From Enoplolaimus lenunculus (Eukaryota > Nematoda > Enoplea > Enoplida > Thoracostomopsidae), in contig JASANG010003629.1 in assembly GCA_030248215.1 (NCBI GenBank), forward strand, positions 123,501 to 187,500: a stretch of 64,000 bases of DNA, written 5' to 3'. A program made the translations under genes and the position numbers. Numbering within the stretch: position 1 is the stretch's first letter; each line of letters opens with the position of its first letter. Shown piece by piece: positions 1 to 11,369 of the stretch. The notes beneath the pieces were generated by a model, which worked only from the letters and a program-made list of their open reading frames with translations, was not told the origin of the DNA and ran no database searches.

Positions 1-175
1 GAAATAAAACTCTTGAATTCAGCACATATATGTCTGGAGTCTGTATCAAGACATCATTGCTTAAATTTCAGGCAATATTTCTTGAATTCAAGACAATATA
101 TTTTGTCTGTAGTGTTAACTAGTGTTCTGTGCAATGTGTAAACGGTAGCGAATGCACAAAATCCGCGTGCAGATT

Positions 176-296
176 TCCTTTTCATAAAACAATCATGTTT
201 GTACTCAAAAATATCGTTGCGAGCAAAGTGATGCTGGCAACTTGCCCAAAATACGAATGTGGGTGGGGCATTCCAGCTTTATTTATATATATATTT
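176..296 (-). repeat. Family F dispersed repeat
   Basis: About 110 bases (CTTTTCATAAAACAATCA... to ...GGGGCATTCCAGC) recur at 49167-49262. The core, read on the minus strand, is GGAACGCTCCACATACGTAT followed by TTTGGGCA. Confidence 0.5.
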
Positions 297-339
297 AATA
301 CCAGGCGAAAGTCCCTTACAGTTTTGTGCTATTGCATTG

Positions 340-440
340 CGACTTGCTTTGGTTTAGGCTCAGGTTTGGGCTCAGACTCAGGTTTAGGCTCAGGCCTAAA
401 ATTGGGCTTAGTATGCTTATTGGCCGGTCTAATTTCAAGT
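340..440 (+). repeat. Decayed TTAGGC-like tract
   Basis: Repeats of GGTTTAGGCTCA and variants without recognisable ends. Probably an old family A core. Confidence 0.3.
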
Positions 441-463
441 TGTCTATAATACAGCATAGGTAC

Positions 464-924
464 CTTTATCATACGCTTTCTGAATCAATTCCATTGTGCG
501 TTTAGTTTGCTGTTGTCGGATTCGTGTCACATTTTCTTCGAGGCGAACGTTGTCCAATTGGTCTTCGTAGATCACTGAACTTACCGCAAGCGCTTCGCTA
601 AGTTCGCCTAAAATTGCTAAAGTTGCATTGTATTCATCTGACGCACCCGAAGCAATTACTACACACTCGTCTGTTGAACGGCGTATTGAATTCAACGGGA
701 TTTGTAAAAATCGTTGAATAACAATTGGTGAATTTGAGCCAATAATTCGTAGCGCTGTGATTACTGCACGAGGAATGTTTGCAGTATGCAATTGGATTTC
801 ATTCATGCGGCCGTGTGCTGAACGAAACGTTGACGTAATTTCATTGGATACTTGAACTAACGCAGGTTGAAGATAATGATGCCGCAGTCGGATTGGCCGT
901 TGTTCTTCGTCGACACTTTGCGTG
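464..924 (-). CDS. Putative internal exon of an unrecognised gene
   Basis: The minus strand is open across 461 bases between an acceptor (AAATTCTAG before 924) and a donor (GATAAAG|GTACCT at 464). It encodes about 153 residues, including RPIRLRHHYLQPALVQVSNE, then IPRAVITALRIIGSNSPIVI and a predicted helical C-terminal half rich in Leu/Glu/Arg (LGELSEALAV; RLEENVTRIRQQQTKRTMEL). Composition and codon choice look coding, unlike the surrounding repeats. There is no membrane segment or motif that I can name. It starts phase 2 and ends phase 1. The next exon-like segment (1590-1718) does not match its phase, so an exon may be missing or one boundary is wrong. No continuation is visible between 1 and 450, so the gene may run off the window, or this may be a fragment. 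Confidence 0.45.
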
Positions 925-951
925 CTAGAATTTGATTTGTTAAATATTTAT

Positions 952-1533
952 ACAAGAGTCGGCCCATGTATAGAACAGGGCCGGATCGCTTTCCGGAGGG
1001 GCTATAATAGAGGCAGTTTAAGCTTTAGACTAATTCTTTGCTTAGGCTTAGGCTTAGGCTTAGGAACTGGCTCATCCATACGCTTAGGCTTAGGTTTAGG
1101 CTTAGGCTTAGGCTTAGGCTTAGGAATATGCTTATACTACTATTCTGACCCTGTTCTATACATGGGCCCAAGAGCCGATGATGACTTTATGAAAAAATAT
1201 ACCACTGTACACATACGGTGTAGAAAAGAATATAACAGCGCACGTGGCAATTTCGCCCTACCGGCGCCCTATTTACCGGTGCGGGTATTATTGCCAAAAG
1301 CGATGAGACTGCACACACTGTTACAATAAAATGTCATCCTCTCGTGTACGTTTTGAACTAAGCAGCTTAAGCGTTTGGCTAAAAATTAATCATTCCTTAA
1401 ACTTTGCATCAACCCTACAAAATGTGGGCTGATGTATGGTCAAAACGCAACGTGTGCTGGATACATTTTATGCCATGCGAAAAACAAAAGTAGTTGCATA
1501 CTCTTGTAGTGAGTTATCATCGACTCTTGGTAT
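952..1533 (+). mobile_element. Family D foldback MITE, split by a family A insertion
   Basis: Left end ACAAGAGTC (to 960) resumes at 1169 as CAAGAGCCGATGATGAC. The inverted right end is GTTGCATACTCTTG...ATCATCGACTCTTGGT near 1500-1533. The 961-1168 family A element sits inside the left terminal repeat. Confidence 0.6.
961..1168 (+). mobile_element. Family A TTAGGC MITE
   Basis: Ends GGCCCATGTATAGAACAGGG and CCTGTTCTATACATGGGCC, with a core of CGCTTAGGC and TTAGGC units. Flanked by CAAGAGTC and CAAGAGCC, an 8-bp duplication with one change. Confidence 0.85.
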
Positions 1534-1589
1534 TAATAATTTGTCGATGTGTAGTTTGACGTTGTGAGCCGATGAAATTATGAACAAAC

Positions 1590-1718
1590 CGCTGACAAGT
1601 GCGACTACACTTGGCGCTGATTTAAGGTAATCTTCAACGTGTGCGTCAAGATCATACGCAGTACCAAGCGCCAGTTGATTGGCGGCAGAATTCTTTAGTT
1701 TAATGTCGGTTAGTTTAT
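1590..1718 (-). CDS. Putative exon, probably same gene as 464-924
   Basis: A strong acceptor (TTTTTTGTAG) precedes base 1718 and a plausible donor (CAGCG|GTTTGT) follows 1590. The 129-base exon reads KLTDIKLKNSAANQLALGTA then YDLDAHVEDYLKSAPSVVAL, an amphipathic, helix-like sequence that looks translated. The longer open frame to 1468 runs into family D repeat sequence, so I end the exon at the donor. The intron between this and 924 contains a family D element with a family A element inside it. The exon ends phase 1, which does not fit the phase 2 start at 924. Function unknown. Confidence 0.35.
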
Positions 1719-1824
1719 CTACAAAAAACACATTTTCAAAATTATGGGGCCCATGCATAAATAAAAGTCACAATTGTTGCATAATTGCTAAAGTTTAAGC
1801 GTTAGTGTAAGGCTAAGCCTAATC

Positions 1825-2030
1825 GACCAATTTAAAGCACAGGGGCGGAACAGTATTAACGCATATTCCTATGCCTTTAACCTAAGCCTAAACCTATGCC
1901 TAAGCGTAAGAATGAGCATATTCCTAAGCTTAAGCGTAAGCCTAAGCCTAAACCAAGCCAAAAATTAGTCTAACGTTTAAGTTTACTCTATTACAGTCCC
2001 ACAGAAAAACGTTCCGCCCCTGAATTGCCC
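1825..2030 (-). mobile_element. Family A TTAGGC MITE (diverged ends)
   Basis: CACAGGGGCGGAACAGTATT at the left and AAAAACGTTCCGCCCCTGA at the right enclose CCTAAGCCTAAACC units. Confidence 0.7.
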
Positions 2031-2262
2031 TCTCCTCAAGTATACTGCGACAAAAATATGTCGAAAATTACTAGATTTGTATCAAATAAACTTCGCTTTC
2101 AGTAATGCCAAATTAATTTGTTCATTTACTTATATTGGATGAACTTTACTTGGCCTATTATGTTGTCGCTAAAACATTCCGGAAGTAGTGCTTAATTATA
2201 TGAAAAACTAACAATAGCGGACCGGATAAAAAAGTTTAGTCCCGCTTTTACGAAGTCATTTC

Positions 2263-2606
2263 AAGAGTGGATGATGTCCACCTTGCAGAAGAGTGTGCAT
2301 CTGCTTGAGCTGTGCACGGTACCAAAGGTACCAGCACGCGTTGCATTTTTGTTCGACCCCCCTCAATCAGGGGGGTTTAAGCAAGAGATTAACTGTATGC
2401 TTCAGTACACCTACCCCCCTTAAACAAGGGGGAGTTACAATTTCATCCTTTACTACAATTTAAAACTGCATAAAGACCCCCTCCCTAAACAAGGGGGGTA
2501 GGCCAAAAACGCAACGCGTGCCGGGTACATTCTTTAATACATAGAAAGTACCCAGTTGCACACTCTTGTTATAAAGAGTGATCATCCACTCTTGGTCATT
2601 TGAATT
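2263..2606 (+). mobile_element. Family D foldback MITE
   Basis: Begins CAAGAGTGGATGATG and ends ATCATCCACTCTTG, with GTACCAGCACGCGTTGC and GCAACGCGTGCCGGGTAC inside the arms. GTCATTT flanks both sides, suggesting a target duplication of 7-8 bp. The centre carries CCCCCTTAAACAAGGGGG foldbacks. Confidence 0.65.
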
Positions 2607-3439
2607 CTCCACATGCACCTCATTTAAATTGTTTTGCACACCCTCTCTCAGCAATGATGAGCTGGCTACGGGCTTGAATACAATTGAACCTTTGAATCAA
2701 AACGGTGCTTAATTCCAATAAACTAAGACTTAAAGCAAAGTGATGAATACGTGATAACCATTCTAAAACAGCAGATTACTGAAATGTACCTGTGATTGTT
2801 GTTGTCGCGTAAGCTAAAGCAACAATGCAAAACCATGCTGAAATTAGGCAATTCATTACTTTGATAAAAAAACTAAAATGAACCCAAAATATAATGATAA
2901 AATGCTGTATTTTTGATAGATTTTAAATTCAAACTATACTTTAAAAATTAAAACGTTATACAAAAGCTTACGTAATCGGTTACCGCAAACGGTGCGGTGG
3001 CTACCTTCTACTACCTTCGAATCTTACAAGGGTGCTTCATGCATCAAGGAACCGATGGTAAAACAGAATTATAATTGCTGATACAGCATTCTAGGGTCAT
3101 GTAACTTATAGGGGCTTGTTCACTGTAGACAGGGAGACTGGATTACCATGAGACTGGGAGGCCTGATGTTCGTAGACGTAGCATTATTGTTGGCTTATGT
3201 TTAAGGTTGAGCTTAGGCTATAATTAGGTATAGACTTAGACATTGGCTTAGGCGTCATCCACGTGATAGTGCGCACATAGTTGTAAAAAATTGTCCACCT
3301 ACTCCCTTAGGATTATAGTGTCAAAAAACGATGCTATAACCAGGTCGCCGTGCCAGAGTTTATTTCACAATATTGGGCAAGCTTGAATGGTTAATAAGGA
3401 CCGTAAATGTTATGTAGTAGGTACCACAATACAACTTCA

Positions 3440-3597
3440 GGCTCACGTAAAGAACAGAGTCGGAACAGTATTATAAGCATATCCCTAACCCTAAGCCTAA
3501 ACCTAGTCCTAAGCCTATGCCTAAGCCAAGCAAAGCTTAAACTTACTCTATTCTAGTCGCAGAGAAAAACGTTCCGCCCCTGATCTTTACATTGGCC
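3440..3597 (-). mobile_element. Family A TTAGGC MITE
   Basis: Ends GGCTCACGTAAAGAACAG and CCCCTGATCTTTACATTGGC; flanked by CAACTTCA on both sides (8 bp). Confidence 0.8.
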
Positions 3598-4046
3598 CAA
3601 CTTCAAAAGATTTGGGGCCTTCGGCGTAATTTGTAAGCTCAAACCTAAATATCATTGTCAAAATTGTTATATTTCCGAGATGTAAAATTCAATAAATATG
3701 ACAAGCTGTAACAGTAACTGTGTGTGCCAGAATATAATAGGTTCAAAATAAATCTCTCGTAAAACATTGTTTTAGGTTGGTAAAATTCATACTATAACTT
3801 TTGAATTTTTGGATTCAACCCCGAAAAATCGGAAATAGACACCGCATAAACTTGTAAACCAAGTATATATTCTTACAAATTCATAGCTTGGCGTTCTGAA
3901 TACCAGAAAGGATCCATTAAAGTTTGAATTTACGCCCACGTAATAACATTAAAACGTTTCTGAAACGATAATAATATCAAACATCTTTTATGGTTGTCTT
4001 TTATAATTTGTACAATTTGTCCCCAAACAGAACAGTTACAATACCA

Positions 4047-4247
4047 AGCCAATACAAAGAACAGGTGCGGAATAGTATTATAAAGCATATTCCTAATCCT
4101 AAGCCTAAGTAAGCCTAAGCGCAAGAATGAGCATATTCCTAAACCTAAGCCTAAGCCTAAGCCAAGCAAAAATCTAAGTCTAAAGGTTAAGCTTACTCTA
4201 TTGCAATTCCACAAAAAAACGTTCCACCCCTGATCTTTACATGGGCC
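4047..4247 (-). mobile_element. Family A TTAGGC MITE
   Basis: Ends GCCAATACAAAGAACAG and CCTGATCTTTACATGGGCC, with a CCTAAGCCTAAG core interrupted by GCAAGAATGAGCATATTCC. Flanks CAATACCA/CAAAACCA. Confidence 0.8.
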
Positions 4248-4626
4248 CAAAACCAAAAAGTATACTATAAATATTTAGTTTAAGCGAACAGTTAAACTTT
4301 TATAGTTTAAAACGAACAAAATCATTTAAGCAATGACAATAGAAAAATTAGTCAAAAATTTATCTCAATTTTAAACTTTTTAATATAAATTTTAGGCAAA
4401 CAATCCATAAACTGGAGGTGTTAAACGATACGTTTCGCACAATTTACGCCCCCCTCCCCAAAACAAACATAACTAAGTGCCGCTGACATATAAGACGCAT
4501 TTTTCAAAAATGGGGCTACATCGGAATATATTTTTAAAATTTAGGCAATTTTTGTCGATCAAATCACGTGAAAAACAGGATTTAGTATCCTGTGAAAACT
4601 ACGGAGGACCAAACAGCTCATTAATA

Positions 4627-4946
4627 CCAAGAGTCGATAATGACTTTTTTACAAGAGTGTGCAACTGGGTACACTCTGTGTGGAAAAGAATGTACCCGGC
4701 ACGCGGTACGTTTTTGCCCTCTCCCCCTCCTTTTATATAGAGGGTGTACAATCGGTGCGGACTTTGGCACATTATGTATGCGGCGTAAAACGTGGCCCTC
4801 TTATAGTTTAATTTAGGGGTATTCATATGATAGTGACCCCCCTCTCAAACTAGGGGGGCGGTCGGCAAATACGCAACGCCCGGTGAAACATTTTGTACTA
4901 TACGGGACCCCAAGAGTTGCACACTCTTGTTATGATGCACTCTTGC
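4627..4946 (+). mobile_element. Family D foldback MITE, first of three in tandem
   Basis: Starts CCAAGAGTCGATAATGAC and ends near GATGCACTCTTGCT. Arms carry GTGTGCAACTGGGTACAC and CAAGAGTTGCACACTCTTG. Confidence 0.6.
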
Positions 4947-4949
4947 TAA

Positions 4950-5274
4950 AACCAAGAGTTGAGTATATTCCAAGACAAGAGTATGCAACTTCCTTGGCTG
5001 TGCATGGCACAAATTGCACCAGCACGCGTTGCGTTTTCGCCGTACCCCTATTTGGAAGGGGTCGATATTTTCGAAAGCATACAAAATAGACAGCGTTTAA
5101 AAGTGTAATCGAATCAACCAACTAAACGTTTAACAGTTAGTGATGACAGTCCTTCAACTGTACCCCCTAAATAAATGGGTAAGTCAAAAAAGGCAATGCA
5201 CCCTGGTACATTCTTTTGTAAACAGAATGCACCCAGTTGCACACTCTTGTTAAATAGCGATTATCCACTCTTGC
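4950..5274 (+). mobile_element. Family D foldback MITE, second in tandem
   Basis: Starts ACCAAGAGTTGAGTAT, four bases after the preceding copy, and ends GATTATCCACTCTTGCTA. Same internal order: CAAGAGTATGCAACTT, GCACGCGTTGCGTTTT, then the reverse arm. Confidence 0.6.
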
Positions 5275-5278
5275 TAAT

Positions 5279-5598
5279 ACCAAGTGTACATGGTGCAAGG
5301 GTATGTAACTATTGGTTTTCCGCATGGTACAAAATGTACCCGGCACGCGTTGTCGTTTTTGTCCGACCCTTCTTATTTAGAAGGGGTTCAACTTGTGCGA
5401 ACCTGGGCATTGTATGTGACTGGCATCAAAAATGCACCGTTAATGGTTTAATTCAGGGGTATAAAATGTGATAGCGACCCCTTTTACGTAAGGAGGGAAG
5501 GTCAAAAAGACAACGCCCGGTGGTACATTTTGTACCGTGCGGCACTCGCAGAGTTACATGCTCTTGTTAAAAGACTATCATGCACTGTTGTTATAATA
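5279..5598 (+). mobile_element. Family D foldback MITE, third in tandem
   Basis: Starts ACCAAGTGTACATGGTGC and ends ATCATGCACTGTTGTTAT. More diverged than its two neighbours. Confidence 0.55.
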
Positions 5599-5599
5599 C

Positions 5600-6540
5600 G
5601 AACTCGTGTCTTAAATACAAAACGTTTTTGACGTTCTGAAAAAACTGTTTAGTCGATACTAAAATAGCGTTTTGACAAATGCTAAAAAGCGTTTAAAAGT
5701 AACGCTGGTTTGGCTACATTAGCTATCTCGTGGAAGCGTCTCGAGTTTTGCATACCTGTTTTGGGCATCGTTTCAGTATGAAAGCGAATAGTTTTCGCAC
5801 ATGCATATCTTTTGACGGTTGAACACTAACGTACACAATTCTTATTAATTAAAGGCTGGACAGACACAGGCCGTCTTGTTTAAAATCATTTTGTTCCTTG
5901 GTGACCTGGTTCAGAAGTTATGATTCTTGGAACCCCCTAATATCTCGTCAAATGGCGCTAGCTTAAGCTTCTAGTATAGTTATCTAGAATCGAAATTTCG
6001 TTTGACCATTTTAGTAAAAATGAAAGTTAAGAGTTTAACCCTGAGAAATAAGTTAGCTGTTTTTACATCAGTGACCCTCGGATTTTTGAAATCCTATTTT
6101 TGGCTTCTAGGTAGGAAATTTTCGGCTTAGTTTCCACGCGTATATACAACATCCATGTGTATGTAAACGTAACCAAACCAGTTGCATGATTCACAAGTGT
6201 AGTAGGTTTTAGCTAAAATTACACTGAAATTATAGAACGGTTTGTAGCCATTGTTGGGCAGTGGGTTAGCAGTTTGTCTCGCGTATGAGCCATGTAACTG
6301 TCGATCGTTTTTTGATAAGCTTAGGCTTTTCTGTCCAAAGCAATTGACTACCACAAAGTGGCGAATGTTGTCCAGGATGACAACGTTTATTTAAAGTTGG
6401 ACAAACGAAATGCATAGTGCAAGCGAACTTTAATTTCACGAGCGTTTTAGAAACATATTTATATTTTGATTTTTATGCGTTAAAAACATTGAGAGGCTAA
6501 ACATATCGAAACATTGGCATGTTTTCTTTCTTAGCTTGAA
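5600..6540. other. No gene seen
   Basis: AT-rich unique-looking sequence; no element ends, exon pair or tandem array was recognised. Confidence 0.4.
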
Positions 6541-6541
6541 C

Positions 6542-6699
6542 GGCCAATGTAAAGAACACGAGCGGAACAGTATTATAAGCATATTCGTAAGCCGGAGCCT
6601 AAGCCTAAGCCTAAGCCAAGCAAAAAATAATCTAAAGCTTAAGCTTACTCTATTACAGTCCCACAGAACAACGTTCCGCCCCTATTCTTTACATGGGCC
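6542..6699 (-). mobile_element. Family A TTAGGC MITE (short core)
   Basis: Ends GGCCAATGTAAAGAACACG and CCCTATTCTTTACATGGGCC. Perfect 8-bp flanks GCTTGAAC. Confidence 0.88.
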
Positions 6700-6950
6700 G
6701 CTTGAACGAATAAAGTTTTATTGTAATATTTTTCTAATCTGCGCAAATTGAAAAAATGTTTAAATTTCGAGTGTGTCTGCAAAAATTCGTATGAACAATT
6801 GTTGGACTTTTATATGAGGGACAGATAGTTGCAGTTTTAGAAAGTTAACAGTAAGTATTCTTTGACATGTTTGTATTATACAAGCAACCCGTCTTTTTGA
6901 CCGTTTCAGGTGCTGCTTGTTTTACGTGTTATCCAATTTATTCAGGAATT

Positions 6951-7102
6951 CGCCCATGTAAAGATCAGGGGCGGAACATTTTTCTGCGAGCACGCAATAG
7001 TGTTTGCTTAAGCTTTGGACTATTTTTTGCTAAATTTTAAGGCTTAGTGCTTAGGAATATGCTTATATAGCACGGTCGACGGCCATGTTCTTTAACTTGG
7101 CC
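6951..7102 (+). mobile_element. Family A MITE, core nearly lost
   Basis: Left end GCCCATGTAAAGATCAGGGG is well kept; only one or two TTAGGC-like units remain. Flanks CAGGAATT/CAAGAATT. Confidence 0.7.
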
Positions 7103-7523
7103 CAAGAATTGAACTGGAAGGAAACTTTTTTGGTATTACAAATCTTGTAACAATTTCGTTCAGTTGAGTTTTGTCAATGAAAGAAACTCCATTGCTTGGA
7201 CAGAAACTAATGTTACTTACATATGTCGGCAACTGAAACATCAAAGCCGGTATTCAAGCGGCTGGTTTTGTTTTGATGGCGTAAATCTGGCATATTTTTA
7301 GGTCGGCATTTTATACGATTGCTTTTAGTTCATTAATATTTCAGTGCATCCTATCATTGAGAGATTTTCAGAGCTTTTAAGTAAGCGGTGTTTAGTTTTG
7401 CAAACTGTTTTTGCTGTTGATGATAAACGGAATTGAAATATTTTCGCTTGGGTGTAAAATATTTCACGTCTTCATCGAATCATTACGCATTAAATTTTGA
7501 GACGGCCTGAATGCCGACTCTTT

Positions 7524-7732
7524 GGCCCATGTATAGGCCAGGGGCGGAACGTTTTTCTGAGAGACTGGAAAAGAGTAAGCTTAAGCTTTAGACCAATTTT
7601 TTTGCTTGGCTTAGGTTTTAGGCTTAGGCTTAGGCTGAGGAATATGCTCATTCTTACACTTAGGCTTAGGCTTAGGGTTAGGCTTAGGAATATGCTTGTA
7701 ATACTGCTCCGCCCTTGTTCTTTACATTGGCC
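7524..7732 (+). mobile_element. Family A TTAGGC MITE
   Basis: Ends GGCCCATGTATAGGCCAGGG and CTTGTTCTTTACATTGGCC. Perfect 8-bp duplication GACTCTTT. Confidence 0.9.
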
Positions 7733-8164
7733 GACTCTTTCAACGCATAGAAACAGTTGAAGATTGCTGTTAAATGTGTTTTATTTTCCTGCTATCAGCA
7801 TTTTGGAAGATATTTGATTTATTTTTAATCAAAAACCTGAATTTATATTTTGCGTATTAGCTTTAGCACAGCCCCCCCCCCCCCGTTTAAAAACGGTATC
7901 ATCCCATCTGTTTTGGCCATTCCTATTTTTAGTGTCATGCAATAGGGGCTGCACGTTTATGCAAACTTGCTATACTGCACCAAGACACCAAGCGGCTGCA
8001 CGTATAAGGTACTTAGTTTGAACCCTGGGGTAAAATATTTAAATTCTAAATTTCTTGACGCTGACTTCGGTCCAATGTAAAGACTGTTAAGATTTTCAAG
8101 GTAATACTTTTTAACAATTCGAATATTCGTATGCAATGATTAATAGGATATTGTTTTAAGAACC

Positions 8165-8555
8165 CATGTTTTTGCGGGATGGGTATAAAGCAAGGCTTAA
8201 GTTTTAGACTATTTTTGCCGTTCACTTACGCTTAGGTTTAGGCTTAGGTTATTAGTTAGTCGTTATATCCTGACGTTGAGGCTTACCCTTAGGGTTCAGG
8301 TTAGATATATCGTTATACGACGTTGAGGCTTAGGCTTAAGCTTCGAATTAGAAATTTCCTTATATGACGTTGAGGCTTAGGCTTAGGCTTCGAATTAGAA
8401 ATTTCCTTATATGACGTTGAGGCTTAGGCTTAGGCTTCGAGTTAGAAATTTGCTTATATGACGTTGAGGCTTAGGCTTAGGCTTCGAATTAGGAATATCG
8501 TTATATGACGTTGATCCTTAAAATATTCTTATACCACCCTTATCCATGCTTGGGC
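8165..8555 (+). mobile_element. Family A-related element with 47-bp internal tandem repeat
   Basis: Contains ACGTTGAGGCTTAGGCTTAG blocks spaced 48, 47, 47, 47 and 47 bases (CGTTGA at 8273, 8321, 8368, 8415, 8462, 8509). Termini are diverged (GAACCCATG... and ...CATGCTTGGGCC). Confidence 0.6.
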
Positions 8556-8703
8556 CACAACAACAAATACACGAGAATGTTTTTAATCGATTTATTTGTT
8601 GTGAAACGTCGGTCGAAGAATAGCGAGAAAATATAAATTTTGCACAAATTAAAGGATTGACAAACGTAGTCCAATTTCAAGAAGAAACTTGGGAACCATA
8701 GTT

Positions 8704-8909
8704 GACCCATGTATAGAACAGGGCCGAAACAGTAGTGTAAGCATATTCCTACGCCTAAGCCTAAGCTTAAAAGCTTTAAGCGTAAGGATGAGACTTTTGC
8801 TAAGCCTAAACCTAAGCCTAAGCATAAGCAAAAAAGTTCATGTAAAACATAAACTGACTCTGTTACAGCTCCACTGGAAAACGATCCGGCCCTGTTCTAT
8901 TCGTAGGCT
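8704..8909 (-). mobile_element. Family A TTAGGC MITE
   Basis: Ends GACCCATGTATAGAACAGGG and GGCCCTGTTCTATTCGTAGG. Perfect 8-bp flanks CCATAGTT. Confidence 0.85.
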
Positions 8910-9234
8910 CCATAGTTTTGCTAACTCAAACTTTTCTTGGCTATAATTTATTTTGTTTCGTTTGATACCGTTTGCATACGGTTGGCGTAATAACCACTTA
9001 AATATCGTATCTATGAAAAGTTGCTGATTTAACGCCACCAAATCAGAACTGATTGAGTTCAAATTGATAGCTGTCGTTGCAAACCTAACAAACTGCTTTT
9101 AATCTTAGTGTTTTAAACACTGTTCTATTGTTGTAAATCGAGCATTCATGTACCGTATTATGCAACAATTTTGAATAATTTCATTAAACTTGAAGTTGTT
9201 TTCGAATGATTTTTGAAACTTAAATTGAACACAG

Positions 9235-9480
9235 TACACTGTAAATTCTAATGAGTTGATTAATGAATTCAGAGAAAGAATTAGTTATTTCTGGCTATTT
9301 CTGAGTTGATAACAGTAGTTGTTAAAACTCACTCTGAGTTGATTTAATTCCGGGTGAGTTGACAAATTAACTCAGAATGAGTTAAATCAATTCAGATTTC
9401 TGAATTCTGAAAGACCTAATTCAGAACTCAAACCATTGAATGGATTCAACTCATTCTGTGTTGAAATCAACTCAAGTGGG
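9235..9480 (+). mobile_element. Family O foldback MITE
   Basis: Starts TA-CACTGTAAATTCTAATGA and continues with inverted GAGTTGAT / ATCAACTC blocks (AACTCAGAATGAGTTAAATC). The right terminus is not preserved. Confidence 0.6.
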
Positions 9481-10090
9481 TTTGTTTTAGCAATTTTCTT
9501 ATGTATACATTGTTCGGTTGTTTTAAATACTAAAAATTAATATCCGGTTCCTGTCCAGCAAGTACATTTGAGCTTTAGTGGAATATTATTGGCCGGAATT
9601 TTGTAAAGAATATTTTTTGTAAACCTTTATGCCAGAAGGTATACGTCGAACGCTGATGCATTCGCCTACCTACCACCGGTTCGTACAACAATAGTCGCTG
9701 TTATATTTTCCAGTTCACCTGATTAATTACCGCCATAAAGAATCGAGTCACGAAAATCTGTAAAACTCACTCGTATACCTACGGTACGCACTAGTTTTCG
9801 TTGATTCAGTTTCCTTATGTGTTGTGAATGCGGCGGTCGGCCCTTTTTTTGATGGGATACTTCAAACCTGGACTGGCACAAAGAAGTCACCGCGGCCTTT
9901 TTGATATAAACCAACTTACAACAGTAATTACATGCCCAGAATTTATTTATTTTGTTATGCGGCGGAATTTTACCGGCCCATCGGGCGTTTTACCGGCGTG
10001 CCAGATAGCCTGTCCACTCCTATATTAATATTTGTTGCGGCTGAATGAAGTTGATTCACAAAATTTTAGCTCGAGTAAACCTAAGGTATA
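9481..10090. other. No gene seen
   Basis: The 9657-10020 part has local GC-rich patches but no exon boundaries or known element ends. Confidence 0.35.
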
Positions 10091-10092
10091 CG

Positions 10093-10328
10093 GGCCCATT
10101 TAAACATCAGGGGCGGCACGTTTTTTGTGGGACTAGGATAGAATAAGCTTCAGCTTTAGGCTATTTTTTTGCTTAGCTTAGGCTTTGGCTTAGGCTTAGG
10201 CTTAGGAATAAACTCATTCTTAGGCTTAGGCTTAGGCATAGGCGTAGGCGTAGGCTTAGGCTTATGCTTAGGCTTAGGCTTCAGAATAAGCTTATAATAC
10301 TGTCCCGCCCCAGTTCTTTACATTGGCC
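10093..10328 (+). mobile_element. Family A TTAGGC MITE
   Basis: Ends GGCCCATTTAAACATCAGGG and CCAGTTCTTTACATTGGCC, with a long core of TTAGGC and GTAGGC variants. Flanks GGTATACG/GGTATCCG. Confidence 0.88.
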
Positions 10329-11369
10329 GGTATCCGTATGGCCGTGTTTAGGATTGGCCGAGTCCTCGTGCACAAACGTTATTTTCGACATGTTAGACAG
10401 AAAATAGGCTCATTTCAGTACCTACTATATTGAATGCTATTGACTGGGTCCAGATGTCTGCTAGCCAGACATCCAAACAATTTCGGGAGCGAAGCCAGGG
10501 ACAATCGAGACGCATATTTTTATATTGAAACTGTTGAAAGTTTTTGAACCCAAAAGTTTTTTATAATTAAATTTGTCTTCAAACGCCTCTTTTTAGTTTC
10601 AAGTTTTCTTCAACCAGGAGTTCGAGGACGGGGGGAGGCGGTGAAAACGGCCGCGGGTTTACTGGTCAGATATTTTGATGCAGCGTGTACACTTAGGCGA
10701 ACCAGTTTTAGACAACAAATGGTTATTTTGCTGCTAGATGGTATATTGCCGTGCTGCATAGATTATTAGCGTTTAAACAGGGTTGTGGTACAAAAAGGAA
10801 CAAACAAACAAACAAAGAAAAAGCAATTATACGATACGTAAAAAAGAGCAGACATTCGGTTTACCGTGTTGTTTATCTATTTTTTGGCTTTTGTGAACGC
10901 CTGAAATTATTACTTTAAATGAGTTTTTTCTAGGTTTCACAAACCAAAATCTAAAATATTACCTACTAAAATGGTAAACTGTGAAGTCAAATCAAAATGC
11001 CCAACGCTTAATAATTATTGGATGCGCAGTGCAAAATATCCGCAAGACGTAAGAAACCGATTTGCTAAAAGGTTTTAAGTTAAAAAAAAATATTAAAATA
11101 CTTGCGAAAATTTGTTGCGATATTTTGGGTTTCAAATTTTTCTACTACGGACAACATGAAAAGCTTCGAATTGTAGGAATTGGAGTCGCTGCTGGGTTGA
11201 AATAGAGTTGTTTAATGTCACATAAAAGAGTTGTTCTGGTATGTTCTATTAAACAAAATTTTACCTAATTATGGTTTAAACTGCGACTTGTCTTATATTT
11301 CAGACTTATTTATCTTAAACGATTGTGAAGTAAATGTCTTAAACTTCAAACATCAACGTTACAAAAATT
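10329..11369. other. No gene seen
   Basis: AT-rich intergenic sequence with a short (CAAA)n run near 10800; nothing else recognised. Confidence 0.35.

Noticed and set aside
961-1168. TTAGGC runs as a true chromosome end
   Set aside because: Tracts are short, interrupted, in both orientations and enclosed by inverted repeats with target duplications.
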